The notes beneath the pieces were generated by a model. It had not been told where the DNA came from. It saw only the letters and a list, made by a program, of their open reading frames with translations, and ran no database searches. A stretch of DNA of 64,000 nucleotides from the NCBI GenBank assembly GCA_900319235.1, contig ONNR01000006.1, positions 1 through 64,000 of the forward strand, written 5' to 3'. The position numbers and the translations under genes are program-made. Below are positions 56,060-63,403 of the stretch, piece by piece (position 1 is the first letter of the stretch; each line of letters opens with the position of its first letter). The stretch comes from an uncultured Prevotellaceae bacterium (GTDB taxonomy: Bacteria; Bacteroidota; Bacteroidia; Bacteroidales; UBA3663).

Positions 56060-56460
56060 AACACTCTGACGGGCGACAGAGTGCTTGCCCATTTTGCGAA
56101 AGCATTATGACGGCCGTCAAAGTGTTTATTCCTACAAGAAATAGCATTGTGACGGCCGACAGAATGCTTGCTCCTATAGGAAATAGCATCGTGACGGCCG
56201 ACTGAGTACTTGCGCAGACGGATAGAGCATCATGACGGCCGACAGAATATCTGAACCGTTCAGAGAATGACCTTTCCTGGCCATGATTGGTTATGCCGCA
56301 GTAGAATAAAGCATTCTGTCGCCCGTCAGAATGCTTGTTCCCATAAGATAGAGCATCATGTCGGCCGACAGAGTACTTGCGCAAACGGATAGAGCATTAT
56401 GTCGGCCGTCAGAGTGTTTGTGCGATTGGATAAAGCATCATAACGGCCGACAGAGTGCTT
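56060..56460. repeat. Tandem array of ten 41-42-bp palindromic units
   Basis: Units start at 56060, 56101, 56143, 56185, 56226, 56268 (decayed), 56310, 56352, 56393 and 56434. Each has a 26-bp dyad with arms close to AGCATTCTGTCGG and CCGACAGAATGCT meeting at CGGCCG, then a 15-16 nt linker such as TGCTCCTATAGGAAAT or TGCGCAGACGGATAG. Two linker types correlate with 42-bp and 41-bp units. The array lies between the acyltransferase stop and the pckA promoter. It is not a CRISPR: linkers are repeated, units are fully palindromic and there are no cas genes. Confidence 0.92.
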
Positions 56461-56464
56461 GAAT

Positions 56465-57676
56465 TCAGATCTTCAAGCGTATAGACAATTTGCATAGAAG
56501 CCATGTGATGGCAATGCAAATGGCAGAGAAAACTATACACTTGATGATGCCAAAGGGTTCGGAAATTGCTGATGACCACTCCCATCCCATCAATATGGAA
56601 ATGAGCGGATAAAGAAGATAAGGCACCATGTAGCAGGTAAGGGTTGCAGTTCCTGCCGGTTGGAGGAAAGACAGCCACGCAGACTTCCCCTTTGCCACAA
56701 GCCAATCGAGCAGCACGTAAAGAACAAGGTCGATGCCCAAAGTGTAGAATATCCACGGCAGTGTGCCGATAATCTTGGAAGTGATGAACAACTGGTGGAA
56801 GGCTGCTGCCAACACGAAGCAGCCTAAGCCAAGAAGCAGGGTCGCTGTTGTCTGCCGTGAGCGTGAAAAGCCAGCAGACCATTTGAGATAAAGACCCGAA
56901 AACAAGACGCCACTCATAACCAAGAGGTGACTGGAGGCATTGCCGATGTGAAGCGTCGACAGCGTGAGGTCAACGATATTCGGTTCTGGCAAGGAAAGTA
57001 TAGGCTGGCCTTGGAATAGAGAGTAGTCGGCCGTAGGGGTGCAACAGAGGCAAACAGCGAAAAGCAATACCAATGTGATGGCTTGTGCAAAGACGTTCCT
57101 TGAAAGTGCATAGACGAGAGCACAGAAGAGATAGGCCCAGCCAATCAGTCCCAGGATTCCCCACCAATAGGGATAGAACGTTCTGCCTTCAGGACTGCGT
57201 GAGGTGACGAGTAGGAACAGCAAGATGGTCCAACCGATGGCTTTCAAGCCACGGACCAGCCATCCATCCGACTGTTCGTATCGGTTGAAGACCAGAAAGA
57301 AAGCAAGGGTCATAAGCAGGCAATAGGCATTGCGATCGTAACCGATCGATGGATCTATGCCCGATTCGTAATTACAGATGAATGCGCCCATGAGAATCAA
57401 GGCAAAAGAACGCGAAAGAATATGGCGGACCACATCGCCCTCACTTCTCCCCTTTCGTCGCATTGCGGTGATGGCGTAAGGAATGGAAAGGCCGACACAG
57501 AAAAGGAACGAGGGGAATACGACGTCGGAAAACCCGAGCATATCTTCCGTGGCTTTGGCATGCTTCATCCAATGCGGAATGCCTGAAACCGACCAAAAGT
57601 CGTTGACCATCAGCATCACTGCCATAGTAAGCGCACGGAGCAGATCGATGGTGAGATTACGTTTTTCGAGGTAGTT
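56465..57676 (-). CDS. DUF5009/NagX-like membrane acyltransferase
   Basis: I start at ATG 57676 (MNYLEKRNLTIDLLRALTM, 403 aa); the longer frame begins with GTG inside the GH18 stop region. The protein has about ten TM helices and resembles heparan-alpha-glucosaminide N-acetyltransferase-like proteins (RALTMAVMLMVNDFW, FPSFLFCVGLSIPYA). Such proteins are thought to acetylate glucosamine residues or act in amino-sugar uptake. It directly follows a GH18 lipoprotein, which suits processing of a GlcNAc polymer. Confidence 0.82.
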   Translation of the reverse strand, partial: NYLEKRNLTIDLLRALTMAVMLMVNDFWSVSGIPHWMKHAKATEDMLGFSDVVFPSFLFCVGLSIPYAITAMRRKGRSEGDVVRHILSRSFALILMGAFICNYESGIDPSIGYDRNAYCLLMTLAFFLVFNRYEQSDGWLVRGLKAIGWTILLFLLVTSRSPEGRTFYPYWWGILGLIGWAYLFCALVYALSRNVFAQAITLVLLFAVCLCCTPTADYSLFQGQPILSLPEPNIVDLTLSTLHIGNASSHLLVMSGVLFSGLYLKWSAGFSRSRQTTATLLLGLGCFVLAAAFHQLFITSKIIGTLPWIFYTLGIDLVLYVLLDWLVAKGKSAWLSFLQPAGTATLTCYMVPYLLYPLISILMGWEWSSAISEPFGIIKCIVFSAICIAITWLLCKLSIRLKI

Positions 57677-57711
57677 CATAGGATTTATCAATCGATTTAC
57701 AAGGATAATCA

Positions 57712-58755
57712 CTACTTCATCAAAAGGTTCCAGACCGTGCGACTGAGTGTGAAGGAATCGTCATCATCATCACAATCCCAATACATAGCGCCACGAAGAC
57801 CTTTGGTGAGTATATAGTTGCACTTGTGGGTGATGGAAGTAGCATTCTCGAGGGCGAGAACCATATTGCCTTGTTCATCGACGAGATAGGGAACGAGGGC
57901 GATGGAATCCCAGCGCTCGGTGTATAGGCCGTCGGTGGATAATTTGCCGAAGGGGCGTTGACCTTTGTAGTCCTTGCTTGGCCGCCCGTAGAACGGCATG
58001 CCCATGACGAGTTTCGAAAGAGGAACTCCTGCCTCAAGATGATGGTCGATGGCTTCGGAAACGCTGAGCGAACCAGCGATATCGGAACGGAACAATGCGG
58101 AATGATGATAGGGCGGATCGGCCATATCATAGGTCATCAGGTTGATGAAGTCGATGAAGGGCAAGACTGAGCGATAATCGACATAGGTGGTATCGGCATA
58201 ATCGGCAAAGGTGAGCAGATGGTCGGTGCCGATGGCTTGACGCAGGTCGTGCATAAGCAGCGTGAAGTTCTTCGTATCATCGGGAGATGAAGAGATGCCC
58301 GCGACACTGGATGTTGGATATTCCCAGTCGATGTCAATGCCATCGAGGGAATAGGCGTCGATAGCCTTTTGGCAACTACGGACGAACGACAGGCGATGTG
58401 CTTCGTCTGAAACCATCTCGGAGAAATTGCCACTGCCCCAGCCTCCGACGCTGAGAAGCACCTTCAGATGGGGATTTGCCTCCTTCAAAGCAACGATGGA
58501 GCACAAGCGCTCAGGATTGTCGACACGCACGCTGTCAAAGCCAGTAGTCACATGGCCGAAAGCATAATTAAGATGAGTGACAAGATTCGGATCGGGCATA
58601 CGGTCACTCCATGACGTGACATAACCGACCACCACCCTCTCGGGCGATTGGTCTTCGATAACGTTGTGTTGGATTTGGGAAGTGCAAGAGACGAAGATGA
58701 TTGAAACAGAGAGCATCACGGACATTGCGAGATGAGGTTTTACTAGATAGGTCAT
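57712..58755 (-). CDS. GH18 glycosidase lipoprotein
   Basis: The 347-residue protein has a lipoprotein signal ending FVSC (Cys24) and a GH18 barrel with SVGGWG and the catalytic DGIDIDWE (residues 138-145, acid Glu145), plus NLMTYDMADPP. GH18 enzymes cleave beta-1,4-GlcNAc links in chitin, peptidoglycan-derived or N-glycan chitobiose. There is no chitin-binding or insertion domain beyond the small alpha+beta insert. Paired with the NagX-like acyltransferase. Confidence 0.93.
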   Translation of the reverse strand: MTYLVKPHLAMSVMLSVSIIFVSCTSQIQHNVIEDQSPERVVVGYVTSWSDRMPDPNLVTHLNYAFGHVTTGFDSVRVDNPERLCSIVALKEANPHLKVLLSVGGWGSGNFSEMVSDEAHRLSFVRSCQKAIDAYSLDGIDIDWEYPTSSVAGISSSPDDTKNFTLLMHDLRQAIGTDHLLTFADYADTTYVDYRSVLPFIDFINLMTYDMADPPYHHSALFRSDIAGSLSVSEAIDHHLEAGVPLSKLVMGMPFYGRPSKDYKGQRPFGKLSTDGLYTERWDSIALVPYLVDEQGNMVLALENATSITHKCNYILTKGLRGAMYWDCDDDDDSFTLSRTVWNLLMK

Positions 58756-58905
58756 AATCTTGAATTATAAATATAAAAATCTCTCTTGAAAGAAGAGGAT
58801 GTCAAATATCCATTCCTTTCGAAGAGAGAAAACTCCAATTCTTACAATATAAAAAATCCTTGGCAAAATAGTCTTCCCGACCTCGTTCACAAATATCGAG
58901 AAACA
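58756..58905. other. Gap between mlaE and GH18 genes
   Basis: 150 nt with only short imperfect hairpins (for example CTCTT/AAGAG near 58783). No mlaF or mlaD fragment was detected. Confidence 0.5.
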
Positions 58906-59652
58906 TCACAACAGCAGTTTCGTGCTCACGACGTCAGCCATCAGGATCATGATGGAGCTGATGACAACTGCTTGCGTCGAGTTGCGGCCTACCTGCAAGG
59001 CGCCGCCATTGACCGTGTAGCCGAAATAGCCGGAGACCGTGGTGATGATGAATCCGAAGATCATCGACTTCTGAATGGCATAATCGATGTGACCGATGTC
59101 GAAATAGAACTGTATGCCCGTGACGTAATCGTCGACAGTGGGTTGACCCGTCAGCATACAAAGGATGCCACCACCCACCAAACCCAGTGCAATGGAAAGA
59201 ATAACGAGGATGGGCATCAGCGAAATCACAGCACAAACCTTCGGCAAGATGAGGTAGTTAGCCGAATTCACCCCCATGATCTCCATGGCATCAATCTGCT
59301 CCGTCACGCGCATTGTGCCTATCTCAGAGGCGATGTTCGAACCAACCTTGCCGGCAAGAATCAGACAGAGGATGGCAGACGAGAATTCGAGCATGAGCAT
59401 CTCGCGCGTTGCAAAGCCGATGAGGTACTGCGGGAGGAACGGGTTGTCGAGGTTCTTCTGGATCTGGATGCACGACACGGCACCGATGAACAGCGAGATG
59501 ATGCCGATGATGCCTATCGAGTCGATGACCAGACCCGTACTCTCATGCAGGTATTGGCGACCAAACATGTTCCAACGATCGGGCTTGGTGAAGACTCGCT
59601 TCATCAAGAGAACATATTTACCGAAATCACGTATCCAATTTGTCAGCAGCAT
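58906..59652 (-). CDS. mlaE: MlaE-type ABC permease
   Basis: I start at ATG 59652 (248 aa), as the upstream ATG lies inside the promoter. It has 5-6 TM segments and the MlaE signature MLEFSSAILCLILAGKVGSNIASEIGTMRVTEQIDAMEIMGVN. MlaE permeases form lipid-transport complexes with an ATPase (MlaF) and an MCE protein (MlaD), which normally follow directly; here neither is adjacent, and a GH18 gene comes next. Partners must be elsewhere. Confidence 0.92.
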   Translation of the reverse strand: MLLTNWIRDFGKYVLLMKRVFTKPDRWNMFGRQYLHESTGLVIDSIGIIGIISLFIGAVSCIQIQKNLDNPFLPQYLIGFATREMLMLEFSSAILCLILAGKVGSNIASEIGTMRVTEQIDAMEIMGVNSANYLILPKVCAVISLMPILVILSIALGLVGGGILCMLTGQPTVDDYVTGIQFYFDIGHIDYAIQKSMIFGFIITTVSGYFGYTVNGGALQVGRNSTQAVVISSIMILMADVVSTKLLL

Positions 59653-59676
59653 ATCTACTTTTTCTTTTTTGCGGTG

Positions 59677-59710
59677 CAAAGATAACTAAAAAAATGATAA
59701 AGTGGACAAA
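59677..59710 (-). promoter_or_regulatory. mlaE promoter
   Basis: TATCTTTG (59684-59677) with TTTG (59710-59707) 22 nt upstream on the minus strand. It is arranged back to back with the lptB promoter. Confidence 0.6.
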
Positions 59711-59711
59711 A

Positions 59712-59746
59712 TTTGTGCCGATATTGAGAAAAATTCACTATCTTTG
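59712..59746 (+). promoter_or_regulatory. lptB promoter
   Basis: TATCTTTG (59739-59746) with TTTG (59712-59715) 23 nt upstream; the spacer is long but the -7 is perfect. It supports the downstream start at 59828 and gives a leader of about 75 nt holding a half-copy of the TCACGAATT repeat (59806-59821). Confidence 0.55.
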
Positions 59747-59827
59747 CGCCGCAATACATCGAAATTCGAACTTTTGTCCGCTCCAGGCGAACAATATTAT
59801 TCAGTAATTCTAATTCGTGATATAAAG

Positions 59828-60637
59828 ATGGAAGAGCATGTGAGTGTGCTTCGCACCGACAACCTCGTCAAGCGATATGGGCCTCGTACGGTGGCCGATC
59901 ATGTGAGCATCGATGTCCGCCAGGGCGAGATCGTAGGTCTGCTGGGCCCCAATGGCGCCGGCAAGACGACCACGTTCTATATGACTACGGGACTGGTGAC
60001 GCCCAACGAGGGACGCATCTTCCTCGATGACCAGGAGATCACCAAGCTGCCCGTCTATCGTCGTGCCAAACTGGGCATCGGCTACCTCGCACAGGAGGCA
60101 TCGGTCTATCGCAAGATGTCGGTGGAGGACAACCTGCGTGCCACGCTCGAGATGACGCCCATGACGCCTGAAGAACAGCGCGACAAGCTCGAATCGCTCA
60201 TCGCCGAGTTCCGACTGCAGAAGGTGCGCAAGAACCTGGGCGACCGTCTGTCGGGTGGCGAACGTCGTCGTTGCGAGATTGCTCGCTGCCTGGCCATCAG
60301 TCCCAAGTTCATCATGCTCGACGAGCCTTTTGCAGGCGTCGACCCCATCGCCGTGGAGGACATCCAGTACATCGTCTATAAGCTCAAGGACAAGAACATC
60401 GGCATCCTCATCACCGACCACAATGCGCCTGAGACGCTCTCGATTGTCGATCGAGCCTACTTGCTCTTCGAGGGCAAGATCCTGTTCCAGGGCACCAGCG
60501 AAGAGCTGGCGGCTAATCCTATCGTGCGCGAAAAATACCTTGGCCGCAACTTCGTCTTCATCCGAAAGAAGTTCGACCAGCCATCAACCACCGAAGAGGT
60601 CGCTATGCGTGAAGCCGCTGAAAACAACAAGAAATAA
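59828..60637 (+). CDS. lptB: Lipopolysaccharide export ABC ATPase LptB
   Basis: The start at 59828 (269 aa) is chosen because a longer frame crosses the promoter. Walker [11 protein letters not shown]-loop [18 protein letters not shown], signature [13 protein letters not shown] and Walker [17 protein letters not shown] are typical of LptB, which powers LPS extraction with LptFG. A C-terminal extension of about 30 residues follows the LGRNF end found in LptB. Confidence 0.95.
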   Translation: MEEHVSVLRTDNLVKRYGPRTVADHVSIDVRQGEIVGLLGPNGAGKTTTFYMTTGLVTPNEGRIFLDDQEITKLPVYRRAKLGIGYLAQEASVYRKMSVEDNLRATLEMTPMTPEEQRDKLESLIAEFRLQKVRKNLGDRLSGGERRRCEIARCLAISPKFIMLDEPFAGVDPIAVEDIQYIVYKLKDKNIGILITDHNAPETLSIVDRAYLLFEGKILFQGTSEELAANPIVREKYLGRNFVFIRKKFDQPSTTEEVAMREAAENNKK

Positions 60638-60720
60638 TAGGATTTCTGGCAACGCGAGCTGTCGGAAACATAGCCGACAGGCTCCGATAATGCAGAATTC
60701 TGAAAATATTTCGCCGAAAA

Positions 60721-60752
60721 TTTGGAAATCTCGAAGATAATCGCTATCTTTG
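60721..60752 (+). promoter_or_regulatory. trnR: tRNA-Arg promoter
   Basis: TTTG (60721-60724), 20 nt and TATCTTTG (60745-60752): exact consensus, 17 nt before the tRNA. Confidence 0.8.
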
Positions 60753-60768
60753 CGCCCGCAAAAATGAT

Positions 60769-60842
60769 GGTTCGATAGCTCAGCTGGATAGAGCAACTGC
60801 CTTCTAAGCAGTCGGTCCGGGGTTCGAATCCCCGTCGAATCA
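60769..60842 (+). tRNA. trnR: tRNA-Arg (anticodon TCT)
   Basis: A 74-nt cloverleaf: acceptor GGTTCGA pairs with TCGAATC with one G-U, D-arm with AGCTCAGCTGGATAGAGC, anticodon loop CTTCTAA giving UCU, and T-arm GGGGTTCGAATCCCC. CCA is not encoded. It reads AGA/AGG arginine codons. It has its own promoter and terminator. Confidence 0.97.
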
Positions 60843-60848
60843 CTTGCG

Positions 60849-60880
60849 AAAAGAGGACCTCAACGGTCCTCTTTTTTCTT
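60849..60880 (+). terminator. tRNA-Arg terminator
   Basis: Stem AGAGGACC (60852-60859), loop TCAAC, GGTCCTCT (60865-60872), then a run of five T and more. A textbook intrinsic terminator. Confidence 0.92.
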
Positions 60881-60979
60881 TTTCTCTACGGATATAAGCG
60901 GATTGAGCGTTTTTTTCGGGTCGAGCTGATAATCTGGTGAATCAGTGTTAAACCGTAGAGCTTACAACCGGGAACGGGA

Positions 60980-61678
60980 TTAGCGGGTGTGAGCGGCGTG
61001 GAGGGTGAGAATTTCGTCGAAGCGGGTGGCGAGTTCAGACATGCTGGAGAGAACGATGTCGGCGCCGGCCTTGCGGAGGACCTTGGGGTCGAGGGGGCCG
61101 GTGTTGACGGCGACGGTGAAGATGCCGGCGGCATGACCTGCCTGGACACCTAGCGGAGCATTCTCGACGACGATGGCTTCGGAGGGATCAAGGTTGCCTG
61201 CCTTACGCAGGCCCATGAGATAGGGATCGGGCATGGGTTTGCCATGACCGATGGGACAATCCTTCGCGGAGACCATTCGAGTGGGATCGAAGACGTTCGG
61301 ATAAACAAAATTCAGTTTGCTGAGGAGCGAGGGCTGGCCGCTGCCTGTCACCAGGACGCGAATGAGGCCCTTCTCCCCTACTTTACGAAGCACATCGGCA
61401 GCGCCGGGCATGGGTTCAGCCTGGCCCATTTGCACGAAGGCCTGCGACTTCTCCTTGTAAATCATCTCAATCTCCCAAGGTTCGGCATGACGTCCGCGTT
61501 GCTCAACGAAGAAGTCATCGATGACCTGTTGACCTGTTGCACCTTCGCAGAGATAGAAGAAGGTGCGATCGCAGGCGAAGCCATAGTGTTCGCCCATGAC
61601 CTGATACCATGCTTCCGCATGTTTTGGCATGCTGTCGAAGAGCACGCCGTCCATATCGAAAAGAAATGCTTTTAGCAT
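60980..61678 (-). CDS. HAD-superfamily phosphatase (beta-phosphoglucomutase-like)
   Basis: The 232-residue protein has HAD motif I FLFDMDGVLFDSMPKHAEAW (residues 5-24), a helical cap, motif II VLVTGSG, motif III lysine in HGKPMPDPYL, and motif IV IVVENAPLGVQAGHAAG. It dephosphorylates a sugar phosphate or isomerises beta-glucose-1-phosphate. It follows pgi by about 110 nt and may share its sugar-phosphate context. Confidence 0.9.
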   Translation of the reverse strand: MLKAFLFDMDGVLFDSMPKHAEAWYQVMGEHYGFACDRTFFYLCEGATGQQVIDDFFVEQRGRHAEPWEIEMIYKEKSQAFVQMGQAEPMPGAADVLRKVGEKGLIRVLVTGSGQPSLLSKLNFVYPNVFDPTRMVSAKDCPIGHGKPMPDPYLMGLRKAGNLDPSEAIVVENAPLGVQAGHAAGIFTVAVNTGPLDPKVLRKAGADIVLSSMSELATRFDEILTLHAAHTR

Positions 61679-61684
61679 GATGGG

Positions 61685-61720
61685 GTGATGGGAGGGATGG
61701 GAATAATGGGAATGATGGGA
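61685..61720. repeat. 9-bp-period repeat tract
   Basis: Four 9-nt units: GTGATGGGA, GGGATGGGA, ATAATGGGA, ATGATGGGA, directly upstream of the HAD gene start (61678). Confidence 0.75.
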
Positions 61721-61733
61721 ATTAACTAACTAT

Positions 61734-61769
61734 AATCTTCAACTTTCGCTCCTGCGAAAGTTGAAGATT
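61734..61769 (-). terminator. Hairpin after pgi
   Basis: A perfect 15-bp stem (AATCTTCAACTTTCG at 61734-61748, loop CTCCTG, complement at 61755-61769) begins 18 nt past the pgi stop. A strong run of T does not follow on the minus strand, so termination may be partial. Confidence 0.75.
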
Positions 61770-61787
61770 GTTATTTGATACGATGAT

Positions 61788-63128
61788 TTACTCGGCGAGA
61801 CGAGCCTTGATGGCCTTGGTAGCCTCTTCGTAACCTGGCTTCTCGAGGAGAGCGAACATGTTCTTCTTGTAAGCCTCAACACCTGGCTGGTTGAATGGGT
61901 TGACACCGAGGATGTAGCCAGAGATACCGCAAGCGCGCTCGAAGAAGTAGATGAGCTGACCGAGGTTGTACTCGTCGAGCTTGTCGATCTCGATCTTCAT
62001 GTTGGGCACACCGCCATCGACATGGGCGATCTGGGTGCCGAGCTCAGCCATCTTGTTGACCTGGTCGACACGCTTGCCAGCGAGGAAGTTCAGGCCATCG
62101 AGGTTCTCTTCGTCGGAAGGAACAACCACGGTGCGGTTGGGGTTCTTGATGGAGATGACGGTCTCGAAGATGGTGCGTTCGCCCTCCTGGATCCACTGGC
62201 CCATAGAGTGCAGGTCGGTGGTGAAATCGACAGAAGCCGGGAAGATGCCCTTGTGGTCCTTGCCCTCAGACTCGCCGTAGAGCTGCTTCCACCATTCGGA
62301 CATGTAATGGAGCTTGGGCTGATAGTTGACCAGAATCTCGGTCTTCTTGCCAAACTGATAGAGCGCGTTACGAACAGCAGCATACTGGGCAGCGGGGTTC
62401 TCAGCATAAGGAACATCGACGCCAGTGGCCTTCTCCATATCCTGGGCGCCACGTACGAGGGCCTTGATGTCGTTGCCAGCAACGGCGATGGCGATGAGAC
62501 CTACGGGAGTGAGCACAGAGAAACGACCTCCTACGTCATCGGGGATGACATACTTCTTGTAACCCTCCTTGGTAGCGAGGGTGCAGAGAGCGCCACGCTT
62601 GGCATCAGTAACAGCCACGATGCGCTTCTGAGCCTCGGCCTTGCCAACCTTCTCTTCGAGCATGGTCTTGAGGATACGGAAGGTGAGGGCGGTCTCGGTG
62701 GTGGTACCCGACTTGGAGATATTGATGATACCGAACTCCTTCTCTTTCAGGATGTCGAAGAGGTCGGCGAGGTAGTCCTCACCGATGTTGTTGCCGGCAT
62801 AAACTACGATAGGATTCTTACGGGTGGTCTGGTAAGCATCGAAAGCGCTTGCCAAAGCCTCATTGACGGCGCGTGGGCCGAGATAGGAGCCACCGATGCC
62901 AGCTACGACAACGACTTCGCACTTCTCGCGAAGGAGGTCGGCGGTAGCCTGAACGTCGTTGAGGAATTCTTCGGTGATGCTAGAGGGAAGGTGAACCCAA
63001 CCCAGGAAGTCGTTACCAGCACCCTTGCCGGACTCGAGGAGTTCGTTGCAAGCGGCGGTCTGAGCGGCGACGGTTGCCAATGTTCCAGCGGGAACAAAGC
63101 ATTGTGCTTTTTCGATTGATAGTTTCAT
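61788..63128 (-). CDS. pgi: Glucose-6-phosphate isomerase
   Basis: The start is ATG 63128 ([11 protein letters not shown], 446 aa), the normal Bacteroidales length; the open frame runs much further upstream only because the palindrome cluster happens to lack stops. Motifs: [41 protein letters not shown] and [16 protein letters not shown]. It interconverts glucose- and fructose-6-phosphate. Confidence 0.97.
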   Translation of the reverse strand: MKLSIEKAQCFVPAGTLATVAAQTAACNELLESGKGAGNDFLGWVHLPSSITEEFLNDVQATADLLREKCEVVVVAGIGGSYLGPRAVNEALASAFDAYQTTRKNPIVVYAGNNIGEDYLADLFDILKEKEFGIINISKSGTTTETALTFRILKTMLEEKVGKAEAQKRIVAVTDAKRGALCTLATKEGYKKYVIPDDVGGRFSVLTPVGLIAIAVAGNDIKALVRGAQDMEKATGVDVPYAENPAAQYAAVRNALYQFGKKTEILVNYQPKLHYMSEWWKQLYGESEGKDHKGIFPASVDFTTDLHSMGQWIQEGERTIFETVISIKNPNRTVVVPSDEENLDGLNFLAGKRVDQVNKMAELGTQIAHVDGGVPNMKIEIDKLDEYNLGQLIYFFERACGISGYILGVNPFNQPGVEAYKKNMFALLEKPGYEEATKAIKARLAE

Positions 63129-63170
63129 AATAGATATTATTTGTTGGTTATAAGGGGTTATCGAGGAGGT

Positions 63171-63400
63171 GGGGCGGCCATAGATGGCCGCGACGGGGAC
63201 ACGGAGAAGGCGCGATGGCATCGCGCCATACGGGACAAAGAGGGGACGACAGAGGGGACGATGGGCAGCCATACACGGCTGCCGACGGGGACAAAGGGGG
63301 ACGACAGCGGGGACAAAGGGCAGCCATACACGGCTGCCGACGGGGACAAAGGGGGACGACAGCGGGGACGAGGAGGGACGACCAGAGGGGCGCGGCGAGG
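63171..63400 (-). repeat. Palindrome cluster with 55-bp tandem duplication
   Basis: Between gpsA and pgi lie four palindromes: 63171-63194 (GGGGCGGCC then ATAGATGGCCGCGAC), 63209-63227 (GGCGCGAT, GGC, ATCGCGCC), and two copies starting 63263 and 63318 (GGGCAGCC then ATACACGGCTGCC). The last two are parts of a 55-bp unit repeated in tandem (63263-63317, 63318-63372) with nearly identical sequence. Read on the minus strand, the coding direction, they match the family at 16085. Confidence 0.88.
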
Positions 63401-63403
63401 GGG

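Noticed and set aside
56025..56384. 119-codon frame across the palindromic array
   Set aside because: It is produced by the repeats; the period changes between 41 and 42 bp so no frame is preserved.
56060..56460. CRISPR array
   Set aside because: The units are complete palindromes with repeated linkers, not unique spacers, and no cas genes are near.
60769..60842. tRNA-Arg as an integration site
   Set aside because: No integrase, no duplicated tRNA 3' end and an intact terminator immediately follow.
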